DNA of 64,000 bases, from NCBI GenBank assembly GCA_002633025.1, contig NMRB01000175.1, positions 276,219 to 340,218 on the forward strand, in the 5' to 3' direction. Below are positions 43,848-57,140 of the stretch, piece after piece (the stretch's first letter is position 1; the number at the start of each line of letters is the position of its first letter). The notes below the pieces were generated by a model. The model searched no databases. It was given only the letters and a program-made list of their open reading frames with translations, and had not been told where the DNA came from. Origin of the DNA: Notospermus geniculatus (taxonomy: Eukaryota; Nemertea; Pilidiophora; Heteronemertea; Lineidae). A program made the translations under genes and the position numbers.

Positions 43848-45073
43848 TGACCCCTGCGGCATAAGCCAGCAAGACAGCAGCCCAACGCTCTGACGGGATA
43901 ATAAAGCTTCCTGCAACCAAGGTGTAACCTACAGTAGTGTGACACACTACTGTTGACAACATGATGTCACTGTTTCTCTGAAATTGAGGAATACATGTAC
44001 TTTACCAAACATATGAATAAGCCCAGTGCCAGGATTACCACTGAAGTACCGGTATATTAACCCTTATATAATAATCAGATCTGATCGGATTTTTTGAGCA
44101 TGTTCGTCCTTGTGGAGTAGCTCGGCCATTTTTATTCAGAGTCCATGATGGTCATTTCAGACACTCCCACGTAATATTGTTAAATTAATTATAACATGTA
44201 TGCAGTTCTTCCTGCGCTTTGATGAATATAGACGATGAAATCACTTTGACTGTCGAGTTAAAAATAAGGATTAAAGGATGGAGTTAAAATGTGTTTCATC
44301 TCAGTGTTCCTCACAAAATATTTCTCATGTACATGGGGCTCTCTAAGAAGCGACTCCGACACGAACGAAACGAATTTGTTGCCATGGCCACCACCGAATC
44401 GACTCGGTAATATTCTAAATACAAGTCGAGGTGTTAATTTTCTACCTGCACCTCTATACTCTTTAGTATCTCGCAGAAAAAAATGGTATCAATTTCTTAT
44501 AAATACATACATGTAGAGAACACGAATGATTTATCTGAAGATGTGGTGATGATCTTGGTTGTCATAGTGACGCATGTAAGGAAGTCCAGCTTCCTACTGC
44601 CGTACATCATGTAAGAGTAAGTCCAAACATTCGTCAAGAACCACAACTGCAGTGTGCTGATGTACACAGAATAAATCACCACGTCCTACATGTAGGCCTA
44701 GGCCTAAATTACTCCAGTAAAATTCAGGCCGAATTTCACCAAAAGGTAACAAAAGGGTTTTGCTGTGTATGATGAATCCGGCATGGAGAAAGTGGTAAAT
44801 TTTTGCACAAAAATTATCCATAAAGTCAATTATCAAGAGAATGTAAACCAATCACAGCGCACAATCGACGGTCACGTGCTATGAAATACTTTTCGTTATT
44901 TTATGTCCAAGGTCATTATTTTACCCCAACCGAAAAACAACTGCCTTCTGCCTCTTCTGGATCGTGCAAACATTCCTCATTCCTGCATGCTACGAGGTTG
45001 AGTAATGATAAAAAAAATTGACGTCCAGTCATAAAATATTGGAAATTATTTGTCAGATAAAAATTTTTTGCCC
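43848..45073. other. Intergenic, nothing recognised
   Basis: No supported gene. Two adjacent TAGGCCTA words at about 44693-44705. Short frames only. Confidence 0.45.
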
Positions 45074-48000
45074 GAGTGGCGAAGCCGAGGGAAATAATAT
45101 TATTTTGCTTGGAAAATGATGACGTCACCCGTCATTTTCCTAATTACATGTATTTATCCTGACATTTTGCAAAACATTGTCTTTTTCCTTCCATGCAGGG
45201 ATTTGATATTTTCCGGCTTCGACACAAAAGGGAAGAAATCGTATCTAGTTACTTAGTACGTATTGTTGATAATCATAAAAAGAACAAAAATGACGGAACC
45301 TTCTCCGATGAATTTATTTCATATTCATTTGCAGCCACCACTTTTTGCCATAGGCCTACTTTCAGCTCCCCGAAACATGTCCACTATAAAAGATTTGCAT
45401 AACTACCAAAGCCGCGTCATAATGTTATGTACTGTCAGCCGTGATTTACTCCATGCTTTCTCACAGGTTGCTTTCACGACTCCTTTTCACGTTATTTCTT
45501 ATGACAAATGGTGAATATATTCAGACGACAAAGAGAGGTGTGACCTATTTGCGACAAAAATATTCATATGAAAAATCGTGCTTGTACCACGAGTGCTTAA
45601 AAAGCACTTGATCGAATTGACACAGATATCTTGCGCCATTCTCCTCCTTCGTGATCCGTTAAAAGATCTGGCTGAGATATAGGCCTAACCATAAAGGATG
45701 TTAACTTCAATTCGCAGATTATTCATGTCGAAAATACTCATGTCTGGTCACGAATTCTCCGCCCTGCACAATCCATAGAGGCCACTGTGCACGTGCATGC
45801 ACACAGCAGTTACCTGCTTTATCAGAGAAATTCTCTTCGATGACGCGAACGTCTATACCCTTTTGTTTGGTGCTTTCTTCGTGGCATCGAACGATGAGCG
45901 CTAACGTTACACCGGGTCTTTGCGAAACTCTGTATCAACATGCATTCGTGAATTGTAATGAATATTTCTGGTTGTGTACACGTAATAATTCTTGCACACA
46001 AAACGTGTCTTCGCAGTACCGTTCTTTCTTTCCTATCGATGTTATTCTAATTACGAAAGAAATCTGATACACAAATCGTGCCAAGTATAGTCATGGACAT
46101 AAATTTATCTACACCTGATACCTTGAATATTTCAAATACTACTGGGCCAATTTTAACACGGTTTGTTCCGCATGAAATTACATCTTGTTGGTCATATTTC
46201 CGCACGAAAATTTTAGAAATTTGGAACTGTCGTAATTATGTAATAGCTCATCAGAACAAATCTTAAAAATCAACATTTTTATTTTGTAACTTTCCTGTGT
46301 GATTGTTGTTGCAGTTTTGATAACTGGAACTTTCTAACTAAGGATTTTGAGCTTTGTTTCATCAGTATGTCGAATGGTTACTGAGATATTTGAGATTATC
46401 AAAATGTTGATAATTTGTGATTTTCATGCTTTTCAGGAAATTTTGATGCCGTTAGATAAAGCTAACCTCAGAATATGGGTTTACGAAATTTTGGAACTTT
46501 TTTGCATCAACTGGGCAGAAATGTTACACACTTTCAAAGTACATGTAAAATGTTGATATTTTGAAAAATATGCTTAACTTCTAACCAGTTCCAAAACTTC
46601 ATACTTCTACGTTTTTAGGTGAGTGGCGAAGCCGAGGGAAATAATATTATTTTGCTTGGAAAATGATGACGTCACCCGTCATTTTCCTAATTACATGTAT
46701 TTATCCTGACATTTTGTGCAAAACATTGTCTTTTTCCTTCCATGCAGGGATTTGATATTTTCCGGCTTTGACACAAAAGGGAAGAAATCGTATCTAGTTA
46801 CTTAGTACGTATTGTTGATAATCATAAAAAGAACAAAAATGACGGAACTCCGATGAATTTATTTCATATTCATTTGCAGCCACCACTTTTTGCCATAGGC
46901 CTACTTTCAGCTCCCCGAAACATGTCCACTATAAAAGATTTGCATAACTACCAAAGCCGCGTCATAATGTTATGTACTGTCTGCCGTGATTTACGCCATG
47001 CTTTCTCACAGGTTGCTTTCACGACTCCTTTTCACGTTATTTCTTATGACAAATGGTGAATATAATCATTTTCAGACGACAAAGAGAGGTGTGACCTATT
47101 TGAGACAAAAATATTCATGTGAAAAAGCGTGCTTGTACCACGAGTGCTTAAAAAGCACTTGATCGAATTGACACAGATATCTTACGCCATTCTCCTCCTT
47201 CGTGATCCGTTAAAAGATCTGGCTGAGATACATGTATAGGCCTAACCATAAAGGATGTTAACTTCAATTCGCAGATTATTCATGTCGAAAATACTCATGT
47301 CTGGTCACGAATTCTCTGCCCTGCATAATCCATAGAGGCCACTGTGCACGTGCATGCATGCACACACACAGCAGTTACCTGCTTTATCAGAGAAATTCTC
47401 TTCGACGACGCGAACGTCTATACCCTTTTGTTTGGTGCTTTCTTCGTGGCATCGAACGATGAGCGCTGACGTTCCGGGTCTTTGCGAAACTCTGTATCAA
47501 CATGCATTCGTGAATTGTAATGAATATTTCTGGTTGTGTACACGTAATAATTCTTGCACACAAAACGTGTCTTCGCAGTACCGTTCTTTCTTTCCTATCG
47601 ATGTTATTCTAATTACGAAAGAAATCTGATACACAAATCGTGCCAAGTATGGTCATGGACATAAATTCATCTACACCTGATACCTTGAATATTTCAAATA
47701 CTACTGGGCCAATTTTAACACGGTTTGTTCCGCATGAAATTACATCTTGTTGGTCATATTTCCGCACGAAAATTTTAGAATTTTGGAACTGTCGTAATTA
47801 TGTAATAGCTCATCAGAACAAATCTTAAAAATCAACATTTTTATTATGTAACTTTCCTGTGTGATTTTTGTAGCAGTTTTGATAACTGGAACTTAAGGAT
47901 TTTGAGCTTTGTTTCATCAAAGTATGTCGAATGGTTACTGAGATATTTGAGATTATCAAAATGTTGATAATTTGTGATTTTCATGCTTTTCAGGAAATTT

Positions 48001-48180
48001 TGATGCCGTTAGATAAAGCTAACCTCAGAATATGGGTTTACGAAATTTTGGAACTTTTTTGCATCAACTGGGCAGAAATATTGCACATTTTCAAAGTACA
48101 TGTAAAATGTTGATATTTTGAAAAATATGCTTAACTTCTAACCAGTTCCAAAACTTCATACTTCTACGTTTTTAGGTGAG
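45074..48180. repeat. 1.55-kb tandem duplication (45074-46620 and 46621-48180)
   Basis: Both units begin gagtggcgaagccgaggg and end acgtttttagg, with an offset of 1547 bases. Differences are small indels and substitutions. Short frames occur in matching pairs and show no conserved domain. Part of the unit (about 46080-46275) is present again, inverted, at 49040-49240. Confidence 0.9.
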
Positions 48181-48226
48181 TACTGTCTACTGATATCAAA
48201 ATGTTGTGAAAAATAGGAAATTTTCA

Positions 48227-48829
48227 NNNNNNNNNNNNNNNNNNNNNNNNNNNNNNNNNNNNNNNNNNNNNNNNNNNNNNNNNNNNNNNNNNNNNNNNNN
48301 NNNNNNNNNNNNNNNNNNNNNNNNNNNNNNNNNNNNNNNNNNNNNNNNNNNNNNNNNNNNNNNNNNNNNNNNNNNNNNNNNNNNNNNNNNNNNNNNNNNN
48401 NNNNNNNNNNNNNNNNNNNNNNNNNNNNNNNNNNNNNNNNNNNNNNNNNNNNNNNNNNNNNNNNNNNNNNNNNNNNNNNNNNNNNNNNNNNNNNNNNNNN
48501 NNNNNNNNNNNNNNNNNNNNNNNNNNNNNNNNNNNNNNNNNNNNNNNNNNNNNNNNNNNNNNNNNNNNNNNNNNNNNNNNNNNNNNNNNNNNNNNNNNNN
48601 NNNNNNNNNNNNNNNNNNNNNNNNNNNNNNNNNNNNNNNNNNNNNNNNNNNNNNNNNNNNNNNNNNNNNNNNNNNNNNNNNNNNNNNNNNNNNNNNNNNN
48701 NNNNNNNNNNNNNNNNNNNNNNNNNNNNNNNNNNNNNNNNNNNNNNNNNNNNNNNNNNNNNNNNNNNNNNNNNNNNNNNNNNNNNNNNNNNNNNNNNNNN
48801 NNNNNNNNNNNNNNNNNNNNNNNNNNNNN
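48227..48829. other. 603-bp assembly gap (N)
   Basis: Run of N. The bases on either side are the end of the 45-48 kb duplication and a repeat N copy. Confidence 0.99.
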
Positions 48830-49036
48830 TTGGTTTCCGCCACCTGGTGGCCAAACTGAGAGTCGAATGGGACCGAAACTTGGTGTCCTGGGTCATCTGA
48901 CCTAGGGGTATAAATGTACCAGGTTTCAGATCAATAGCTCCAGCGGTTACGAAACGTGCCCTGCTAACGGACAACGACGACGGACGACGACGACGGACGC
49001 TGCACCATCGTAATAGCTCACCCCAGTGAGCTAAAA
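48830..49036 (+). repeat. Repeat N, 3' part
   Basis: Starts inside the unit (gccacctggtggcc) and ends in gacgac units and the hairpin agctcacc/gtgagctaaaa. The half-site cluster is not included. Confidence 0.85.
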
Positions 49037-49242
49037 ATGTTGATTTTTAAGATTTTTTTCTGATGAGCTATTACATGTACATAATTACGACATTTCCAAA
49101 TTTCCAAAATTTTGATGCAGAAATATGGCCAACAAGATGTACTTTCATGTGGAACAAACCGTGTTAAAATTGGCCCAGTAGAATTTGAAATATTCAAGGT
49201 ATTAGGTGGAGATAAATTTATGTCCATGACTGTACATTTTTA
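49037..49242 (-). repeat. Inverted partial copy of the 45-48 kb unit
   Basis: Reverse complement of about 46080-46275 with moderate divergence (for example aaaccgtgttaaaattggcc). Confidence 0.75.
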
Positions 49243-49762
49243 TGTTATGTATTGTTTATCTTCTTGAAATCATCGACGTACAGTATATGAACGGATTGTC
49301 TTATTTCTTTAAAACACTCAGACATGCACTCGATGATTGTTAAAAAAGTGAGGGGTTACTGAGCATAACATCGGTTTTTGGTAGTTTTCGCAAAAAATTG
49401 AAAGTCGCAAGAAAAGCTGACCGGGGCGGGAACAATGTTCCCCGGACATTGCTCTCAACAGATTACCACTCATGTTGGTGCTGTAACACTGCATACATCT
49501 GACGTCGAAAACGCACGCACTGCAATTGTAGTTCACGTGCCACATTTCTGCTGTGCGGTACGCCAACTTCAGACGAACTTTTCACCCTAGCCTGTGAAAG
49601 AAAATACCATGCTATCACACGCGCGAACCATTTCCGACTACTCTTACCTGGAATACCATTGGACTTGTTCATGAGAATGCGATTAGTCAACAGAATGCCT
49701 CAGTATTGTAACCAATCAGTTTGCGGAAACGAGACTTAACAGCATTGAATACTGACTCCTTA
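49243..49762. other. Intergenic, nothing recognised
   Basis: No supported gene or repeat. Confidence 0.4.
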
Positions 49763-49910
49763 TGGCCTATACACACGATCCAATTTTTCATCCAATTTTC
49801 TGAATATGCTCAATAAAGACCTACATGCGGGTTTATACGCTGAAGCCCGAATAGGCCCGGAATCTGAATTTCCAAAAAATTGGATGAAAAATTGGATCGT
49901 GTGTAGGCCA
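49763..49910. mobile_element. 148-bp hairpin MITE, TSD TTA (TTTTTCATCCAATT family)
   Basis: TTA at 49760-49762 and 49911-49913 flank TGGCCTATACACACGATCC and its near inverse. The middle matches 31200-31358 in the opposite orientation, including aatatgctcaataaagacc. Outer arms differ from that copy but pair with each other. Confidence 0.82.
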
Positions 49911-49913
49911 TTA

Positions 49914-50473
49914 CAAATAGATGTACCTGTAATACTACATGTAGGTAAACCTTAAAATTCTTTTTATTGTGGATGATGTGCTCAAAAATGATCCTGTTTG
50001 ATTTTATTTTCGCTGGTGTTACATAATACCCGCTGTACACGTGAAATTTTTCATCATTTAATATGCTAAAATGGCTTATGGCCACGATAGACATAGCTAA
50101 ATTTATTGATTTATTTCTCAATAGAATACAGTGTTTTCAAAGGTAACAGAGTGTCGTAAAAACGAGATATTACAGGAAAATAAACATATTTACAATTTAC
50201 ATTCAACTCTACCCTTTTTGGACAAAGTTACATTACAACATCACTGTAAAATACTCGACACATACACACACTGGGTGGATCATAAGTATTGCAACATAGT
50301 TTTTTTCTTAATTTCTCGGTAGTCAGTCATCAGCGTTTGATTCCCAAATGTGGATGTGATACTTTGAGTTGTTATACACCTGTTGGTTCGAAAGGTTTTG
50401 AGGAAAAGTGGGTTGATCATGAAAATATCAGAATATCAAAATATCACCCATTTGACATCTCGATAAGTTTGAA
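49914..50473. other. Intergenic, nothing recognised
   Basis: AT-rich, no supported exon. Confidence 0.4.
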
Positions 50474-51295
50474 GTGCACGACTACCAGATGTTTACAAAA
50501 TGAATACAACCGAAATTCATTCACAACTGTGAAGAAAATTGCGCTGAAAATGCACATCATTTTCGTGTTATAACATTTAATATAAAAACATTGACCAATT
50601 TTGTCAAAAATCGGAGAAAAGTTCAATTTTCTTGATAACTGTGGCCTTCCATTGGATGAAACTAGCTTTTCATCCGCAGTGGAATCTCATGCAAAATCTC
50701 ACTTTTTCAATTTTTGATATTTTCGATAATATCGAATATCTTTGTTCACAGTTGATATTTTTCAATTTTTTTTCTTGTAAATCCTTTCTCATCATCAGGC
50801 TTCATTATCCTGAAGAGGAAGAATGATCGAGTATCACACGAAGATTTTTGTCATTTTCATGTTTTGATATTTCTTTTGCATGGCTTGATATTTTCACCAG
50901 CAGTGGAGATTTTTCAGTCCATATTGCCAACAGCATGTTTTGCCGTAGACCCCCCACCTATATATATTTGAAAATAGATGTAAAATTAGTAAAGGCATAA
51001 GAGAAATCCAGAAAAAACGATGTTGCAATACTTATGATCAGTGTGTGTACATGCAGATGGGTGATGATATCAGTAATTTTAGCGCTTGAGAGAATACCAA
51101 GACCACCATATCCAACATCTCCAGATTAAGTTCTTCCATGTGTCATCAAAATTTCTGAAATCTCAATACAGGCTTATACAAAAATATCTACACCTTTCAT
51201 CGCTTTTGCCCCGAATATGAATTTCCCAAAAGTCATACGAACAGTTTATCATGTACGGCGGACAGTGTTGACGTTCCCTTCTATTCCAGACATTA

Positions 51296-51762
51296 GCTGT
51301 GGTTACACTACATAAATCCCCGTGCTTTCCCCGGGGATTTTGCGGTTACACCTATAAATCGCCGAGTCTAAATAGACCCGTGTCTGAAATCCCCGTGTTT
51401 ATTATTAGCCCCAGCGAGCTCGAATGGGCAACGCCAGGGATATTTAGACACGGGGATTTTATGTAGTGTAACCGTGAAATCCCCGTGTTTATTTGTAGTT
51501 CCAAGCACCTGGCGACAGACGGCGATGCAAATCGATGAGTCATGTGCATGCGTATAGGATATTTCACGCCTCCAGTAGCCACTCGATGACAGAGAGTTGC
51601 CTACATGCAGTGCCCCTATCGCCGGGATACGGAACTTATTACCAATCGCACTTTTAGTACATGTAGTGTAACCGCTCGCCGTGTCAACGCCGTGTTTTTT
51701 GTGGTTCGAAAAAAACCCGTGTCTCAAAAAGCACGGGGATTTTGGATAGGTGTAACCACGGC
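51296..51762. mobile_element. 467-bp TIR element, TA target, empty site known
   Basis: TA at 51294-51295 and 51763-51764 flank GCTGTGGTTACAC and GTGTAACCACGGC. Unit 2 reads catTAagataaac at 53582, the intact target. The interior is filled with cccgtgtt/aacacggg-type inverted words, related to 31445-31710 and 34160-34430. Confidence 0.85.
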
Positions 51763-51964
51763 TAAGACAAACTAAAGAGGTCGATTTATTCCCAAAGAAA
51801 CTTCCGAAATTCCGAAAGAAGCTTAGTTATTGTTGATATACAAAACTTTCAAGAGTGATTTAATCATTAAAATAAATGATTGTAATAGTAATGATATGAA
51901 ATCCAGCTGCTATGCAAATTAATACTTTATAAAGTGAATAATAAGATAATTGCTTTAAATTTCA

Positions 51965-52182
51965 ATGGGCCGATTTTTTAAACGATGGCTAAGATAACCA
52001 TCGGGTTTCATTAACCCTCAGTTCACAAACTGTTTGTTAATTGAAGTGAATTTTTCGATTTCATGAATCGTTGATAGCCAAACATTCTAAAAGTCGAAAG
52101 GTTTACTTTGGTTAATTCACGGTTTGTCAGAAAAGCCGATGGTTAAACCAAGGTTTACCTATCGTTTAAAAAATCGGCCCAT
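51965..52182. mobile_element. 218-bp hairpin element absent from unit 2
   Basis: Arms atgggccgattttttaaacg and its inverse. Unit 2 lacks it (atttcatactcattc near 54532). Inner blocks gatggctaagataaccatcg also pair imperfectly. The exact TSD is not resolved. Confidence 0.8.
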
Positions 52183-55070
52183 ACTCATTCTGTTCACTGT
52201 GAGCAATTGTCACTTCGGCGTCTCAAATCGACCAACTTCTATTCAATTAAAAAGTCACAAATTTTCGACAGAGGCTCCAATTAGATGGGGTGACATTAAT
52301 TCCATATGGGTAAACGTATAGTTTCATTTTTTTCTTGCTTTTTGTTTTGACTCACTAAGCTGACGTGTAAAATTATTTCTTGCGATCCCCGATTTTGTCC
52401 CACATGCTATTTTGTACTCGAACTACATATACATGTACGTGCTCTCACTGTTCCTGAGATAAGAAGAGTTAAACATAATTTTTTTCTCCATACACTGTGG
52501 CAATGCACAGCGAACGATTGATCGCGGATATTCGTGGTCCTGTTCCATGCACACACAGTATACCTAACCACTCTATTGAACTTCATCAAAGCCCAACGTG
52601 CATCGCTGTGGCGGTCAAAGCATGGAAGTTTCATGGTCAAACTCAAAGCATTTGCACACCTCTCTCTTCAAAAGAACTCCAACAACACTGGACGAAGGAG
52701 TCGCCCGTAGAACTGCCAACCGATTGTGCACGACTACCAGATGTTTACAAAATGAATACAACCGAAATTCATTCACAACTGTGAAGAAAATTGCGCTGAA
52801 AATGCACATCATTTTCGTGCTATAACATTTAATATAAAAAATTCACCAATTTTGTCAAAAATCGGAGAAAAGTTCAATTTTCTTGATAACTGTGGACTTT
52901 CATTGGATGAAACTAGCTTTTCATCCGCAGTGGAATCTCATGCAAAATCTCACTTTTTCAATTTTTGATATTTTCGATAATATCAAATATCTTTGTTCAC
53001 AGTTGATATTTTTCAAGTTGTTTTCTTGTAAATCCTTTCTCATCATCAAGCTTCATTATCCTGAAGAGGAAGAATGATCGAGTATCACATGAAGATTTTT
53101 TGTCATTTACATGTTTTGATATTTCTTTTGCATGGCTTGATATTTTCACCAGCAGTGGAGATTTTTCAGTCCATATTGCCAACAGCATGTTTTGCCGTAG
53201 ACCCCCCACCTATACATATTTGAAAATAGATGTAAAATTAGTAAAGGCATAAGAGAAATCCAGAAAAAACGATGTTGCAATACTTATGATCAGTGTGTGT
53301 ACATGCAGATGGGTGATGATATCAGTAATTTTAGCGCTTGAGAGAATACCAAGACCACCATATCCCACATCTCCAGATTAAGTTCTTCCATGTGTCATCA
53401 AAATTTCTGAAATCTCAATACAGGCTTACAAAAATACCTACACCTTTCATCACTTTTGCCCCGAATATGAATTTCCCAAAAGTCATACGAACAATTTATC
53501 ATGTACGGCGGACAGTACTCTGTACTCGTGTCTTATTTCCGGGTTAAGGAAACATGTTTGACGTCCCCTTCTATTCCAGACATTAAGATAAACTAAAGGT
53601 CGATAATGATGTGTTTTTTAAAAACGAAGTGCAAACGTATTAAAATAGCGACGAACATGACTAGCCTCTACGTCAACTGGACGGGTATGGAAAGCCGTTT
53701 GTCCAGTACTTAACAAAAATCAATCTGAAGAGGCCGCCACCATCGTTCCTCGGCTAAGACCTCTGAAAACGGCTAAACCCAGCACAAGATTCTTGTGCTC
53801 GTCGATTTTACCGATTATTTTAAGAAAGCAATCGAACCAAAAATTGAGGATTTGTTCCAGTACGGTATTTGTAAAAATACTCTTACATGTATTTTAACAT
53901 TCCGTTGGGTATTCAGTGTTTTTTAAAGGAACAAAGAACGAACTCTTTCGAAATCCTACGCCATTGCTTGTGCAACGGTCTGAAATTCATCCGCCTTGAA
54001 CAATGCATTTGCACTGTGCAAAAGTAGTACCGGTCAAGGTATTTCAAGAGTTTAATGTGGCTATGTTGAACTCTGGGTACGAGATTGAACAAAAATTGGT
54101 TTATTCCCAAAAGAAACTTCCGAAATTCCGAAAGACGCTTAGTTATTGTTGATATACAAAATTTTCTAGAGCGATTTACTCATTAAAATAAATGTTCTAA
54201 AGCACTTCATATAAAAAATATATAAAACAATACAATACAGCTATATCGAGATAAAACATTGGGAAAAATAAGTTTTTTTCCGGGAATAAACCGTGTTTTT
54301 TACGTGTATTCAATTATTGTACAAACTGTTTGCCATAGACATCGACTGTTTGCCATAGACACACGTATGGAAAGTTAATAGGCCTATGTATGGAAAATGA
54401 TGGAAAGCTGTCCTTGGGAATATTAGGCTACATGTAATATTGATATTGATAATATTGAAATCCACCTGGTATGCAAGTTAAATACTTTATAAAGTGACTA
54501 TAATAAAGATGACTGCTTTTAATTTCATACTCATTCTTTTCACTGTGACCAAATGTCACTTCGGCGTCTCAAATCTACCAAGGTTTATTCAATCAAAAAG
54601 TCACAAATTTTAGACAGAGGCTCAAATTAGATGGGGTGACATTAATTCCATATGGGTAAACGTATAGTTTCATTTTTTTTCTTGCATTTTAAAGCATTCG
54701 TTTTGACTCTCTAAGCTGACGTGTAAAATTATTTCTTGCGATCCCCGATTTTGTCCCACATGCTATTCTGTACTCGAACTACGTGCTCTCACTGTTCCTG
54801 AGATAAGAAGAGTTAAACATAATTTTTTTCTCCATACACTGTGGCAATGCAGCGAACGATTGATCGCGGATATTCGTGGTCCTGTTCCATGCACACACAG
54901 TATACCTAACCACTCTATTGAACTTCATCAAAGCCCAACGTGCATCGCTGTGGCGGTCAAAGCATGGAAGTTTCACGGTCAAACTCAAAGCATTTGCACA
55001 CCTCTCTCTTCAAAAGAACTCCAACAACACTGGACGAAGGAGTCGCCCGTAGAACTGCCAACCGATTGTG

Positions 55071-55984
55071 GCTGATTTTCTATTATCCTCTAGCCCAATG
55101 CATGACTCTATTTAGGTCACACTATTGTATACCGCCAGCCATTCACGGCGATTGCATGTAGAACGAGCGCACATGGTGGCTTGCACGAATCTCCTTTGTC
55201 TGCTTGTCGAGTCATGGCAGCCGTCTGAACTCGTTGAATTCGTTACTGAACCATATTGTAATTTTACCGCGTACAGAGTTTTACAGCAAAGATATTGTGG
55301 GTAAGATTTGAAATTCCAGCGTTTATTTTTTTCGAATTTTCAGCATGAAGTAATGACGGTAACGTCATTACTTGACATCAGCAGCTTTCAATGTTTTTTT
55401 GCAAGTTGATGTTGTCAAGGTATAGGTATATCTTTGTAACACATGGCATGCCCGTCTCAGCCCAGAGCAACCATGAGCAAGTTCTGCGCGGTTCCTTTGT
55501 GTGCTCGCTGTACATTGGACCTGTGCATAATCTGTTGATGGCGGTATGTATACTGCATGCCGTTGCTTGCTGTATACACACGTATTTATAGACAGGGTTG
55601 TAATCCTTGGCTTATAGATGTTTGGCTGGCGTTCTCGATCCAGATAGAAATTCGTTTCGACTCAGCAATCGTCTTAATGGAGTCCGTTTGATGCGCTGTC
55701 TTGGCGTTCATATGCATAGGCCTACTTCTTTATAAATGCTATTCTATGTATACATGTGTCCAGAGAATAAATAAAAAACAAAATTGACAGACCTACAATC
55801 AGGTGTTTCTGTATTACGAGCGATCCTTGGTCCAAATCTACAATTCATTTTATTTGCGTTATCGGTGTATACGTTTTTTTTCCCGCAAACCTTTCGTCAG
55901 CAGCAAATGTACATAATATTTTTCTATTTATTTTCCTATGCAGTTCGCACGAAGGAAAAACGGGTACCACTGCAAGTCATTACG
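55071..55984. other. Intergenic, nothing recognised
   Basis: No supported gene. Includes a small repeat attattacgtcatt-like hairpin (gtaatgacggtaacgtcattac, 55350-55371). Confidence 0.4.
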
Positions 55985-56135
55985 GAGGTTAAGAAATCAA
56001 ACGATAAACGTGAACTTTACGACCACGTTATTTTTCATACCACACATTAACCAGATTTTATATGTATTTTCGGTACAAAAATAACGTTGTCGTTAACGTT
56101 TACGTTTAACGTTTGATTTCTAAACCTCCCTATTA
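55985..56135. mobile_element. Hairpin MITE, GTTTAAGAAATC family
   Basis: Arms ggaggttaagaaatcaaacg and cgtttgatttctaaacctcc, with inner complementary aacgt words. Confidence 0.72.
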
Positions 56136-56248
56136 TCTGTCATTAACGTCACTAAAATTATAAAAATTTTGGATGGATCACGGAATGGTCGTCCTAGGAA
56201 TACAAGTCCGAGTTACAATATTTTAAGGTTACATTCGAATATCACTAA

Positions 56249-56378
56249 GGCTTCCCTTACATAGAAGTATACGGTATACGAAAACGCCATTTAACAAAGG
56301 CTTCAAGTGGATTCACGACCGTGAAGCCATTGTTAACCGCGGTATTCGTATACCGTATAGTTCTATGTAAAGGAAGCC
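56249..56378. mobile_element. 130-bp Harbinger-like MITE, TSD TAA
   Basis: TAA at 56246-56248 and 56379-56381 flank GGCTTCCCTTACATAGAAG and its near inverse. Related to 43711-43844. Confidence 0.88.
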
Positions 56379-56475
56379 TAATGGTCATGGTTTCTGTTGC
56401 CACATATCCTAATCCCTCGTCGATGATATAATGATATATGATATACAATGATATAAACGTAAATTCCTATCACAA

Positions 56476-56600
56476 TAGGGAGTTTAAGAGATCACACGCT
56501 AACGATAACATTTACGTTAACAATATTTTTTGTACATGAAATGCATGCAAGAAATAGCGTTAACGTAAAGGTTATCGTTATCGTGTGATCTCTTGAAGTC
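56476..56600. mobile_element. Hairpin MITE, GTTTAAGAAATC family
   Basis: Arms gagtttaagagatcacacg and cgtgtgatctcttgaag, with inner taacgataac and complementary gttatcgtta. Confidence 0.75.
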
Positions 56601-57140
56601 TGTAATATCTCAAACGGCGGTAAAGAAGTCATTCTGTATACATCAACGACGTTTCACAATGACTGTATACTCAATAAAACTCCTGCTGTCTATGTTCCAT
56701 GCAGTGATTTACTGGCTGCAGATGACTAGGCCTACACATAATTATCTTGACGTCGTCGCTGCATGGTCATGAAAAAAAATCTGAGCGAAATTCGTGAGGT
56801 TGAGTCCCGGTTGAGTATAGATTTTAATCATTTTAAGTTAAAAGTTACACTAATTCACATCATCGCAAGTGAGTGAAGGCCCACGGAAATATGACGAGGG
56901 GAGTAGAAGTCTGTCTGCAAAACATCCGGCGTAACACCCTCCGTTCGCGGTAATTTTTGATACGAGTGTTCGGAAATTCCGACTCAAGGCCTATACGAAT
57001 TAGATTTAAGCAACCCACATGTCATCCGTTACCGAACGTCTTCAGAAAAATTGGTGAAAATGTTGACCCTGTACATGGGATTATAATGAACATTCTGGAC
57101 TACAGACGATAGAGCTGAAGGCTGATGACAAACATATACC
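56601..57140. other. Intergenic, nothing recognised
   Basis: No supported gene or repeat boundary. Confidence 0.4.

Larger units (their letters stand above)
50474..55070. repeat. 2.3-kb tandem duplication (50474-52725 and 52726-55070)
   Basis: Both units begin gtgcacgactaccagatg, and both end ccaaccgattgtg. Unit 1 alone has hairpin elements at 51296-51762 and 51965-52182. Unit 2 alone has extra sequence at about 53518-53560 and 53605-54095. No gene is recognised in either unit. Confidence 0.88.

Noticed and set aside
48206-48974. Long open frames of more than 200 codons across 48.2-49.0 kb
   Set aside because: They exist only because the 603-bp run of N is read as open. Nothing is encoded by the visible bases.
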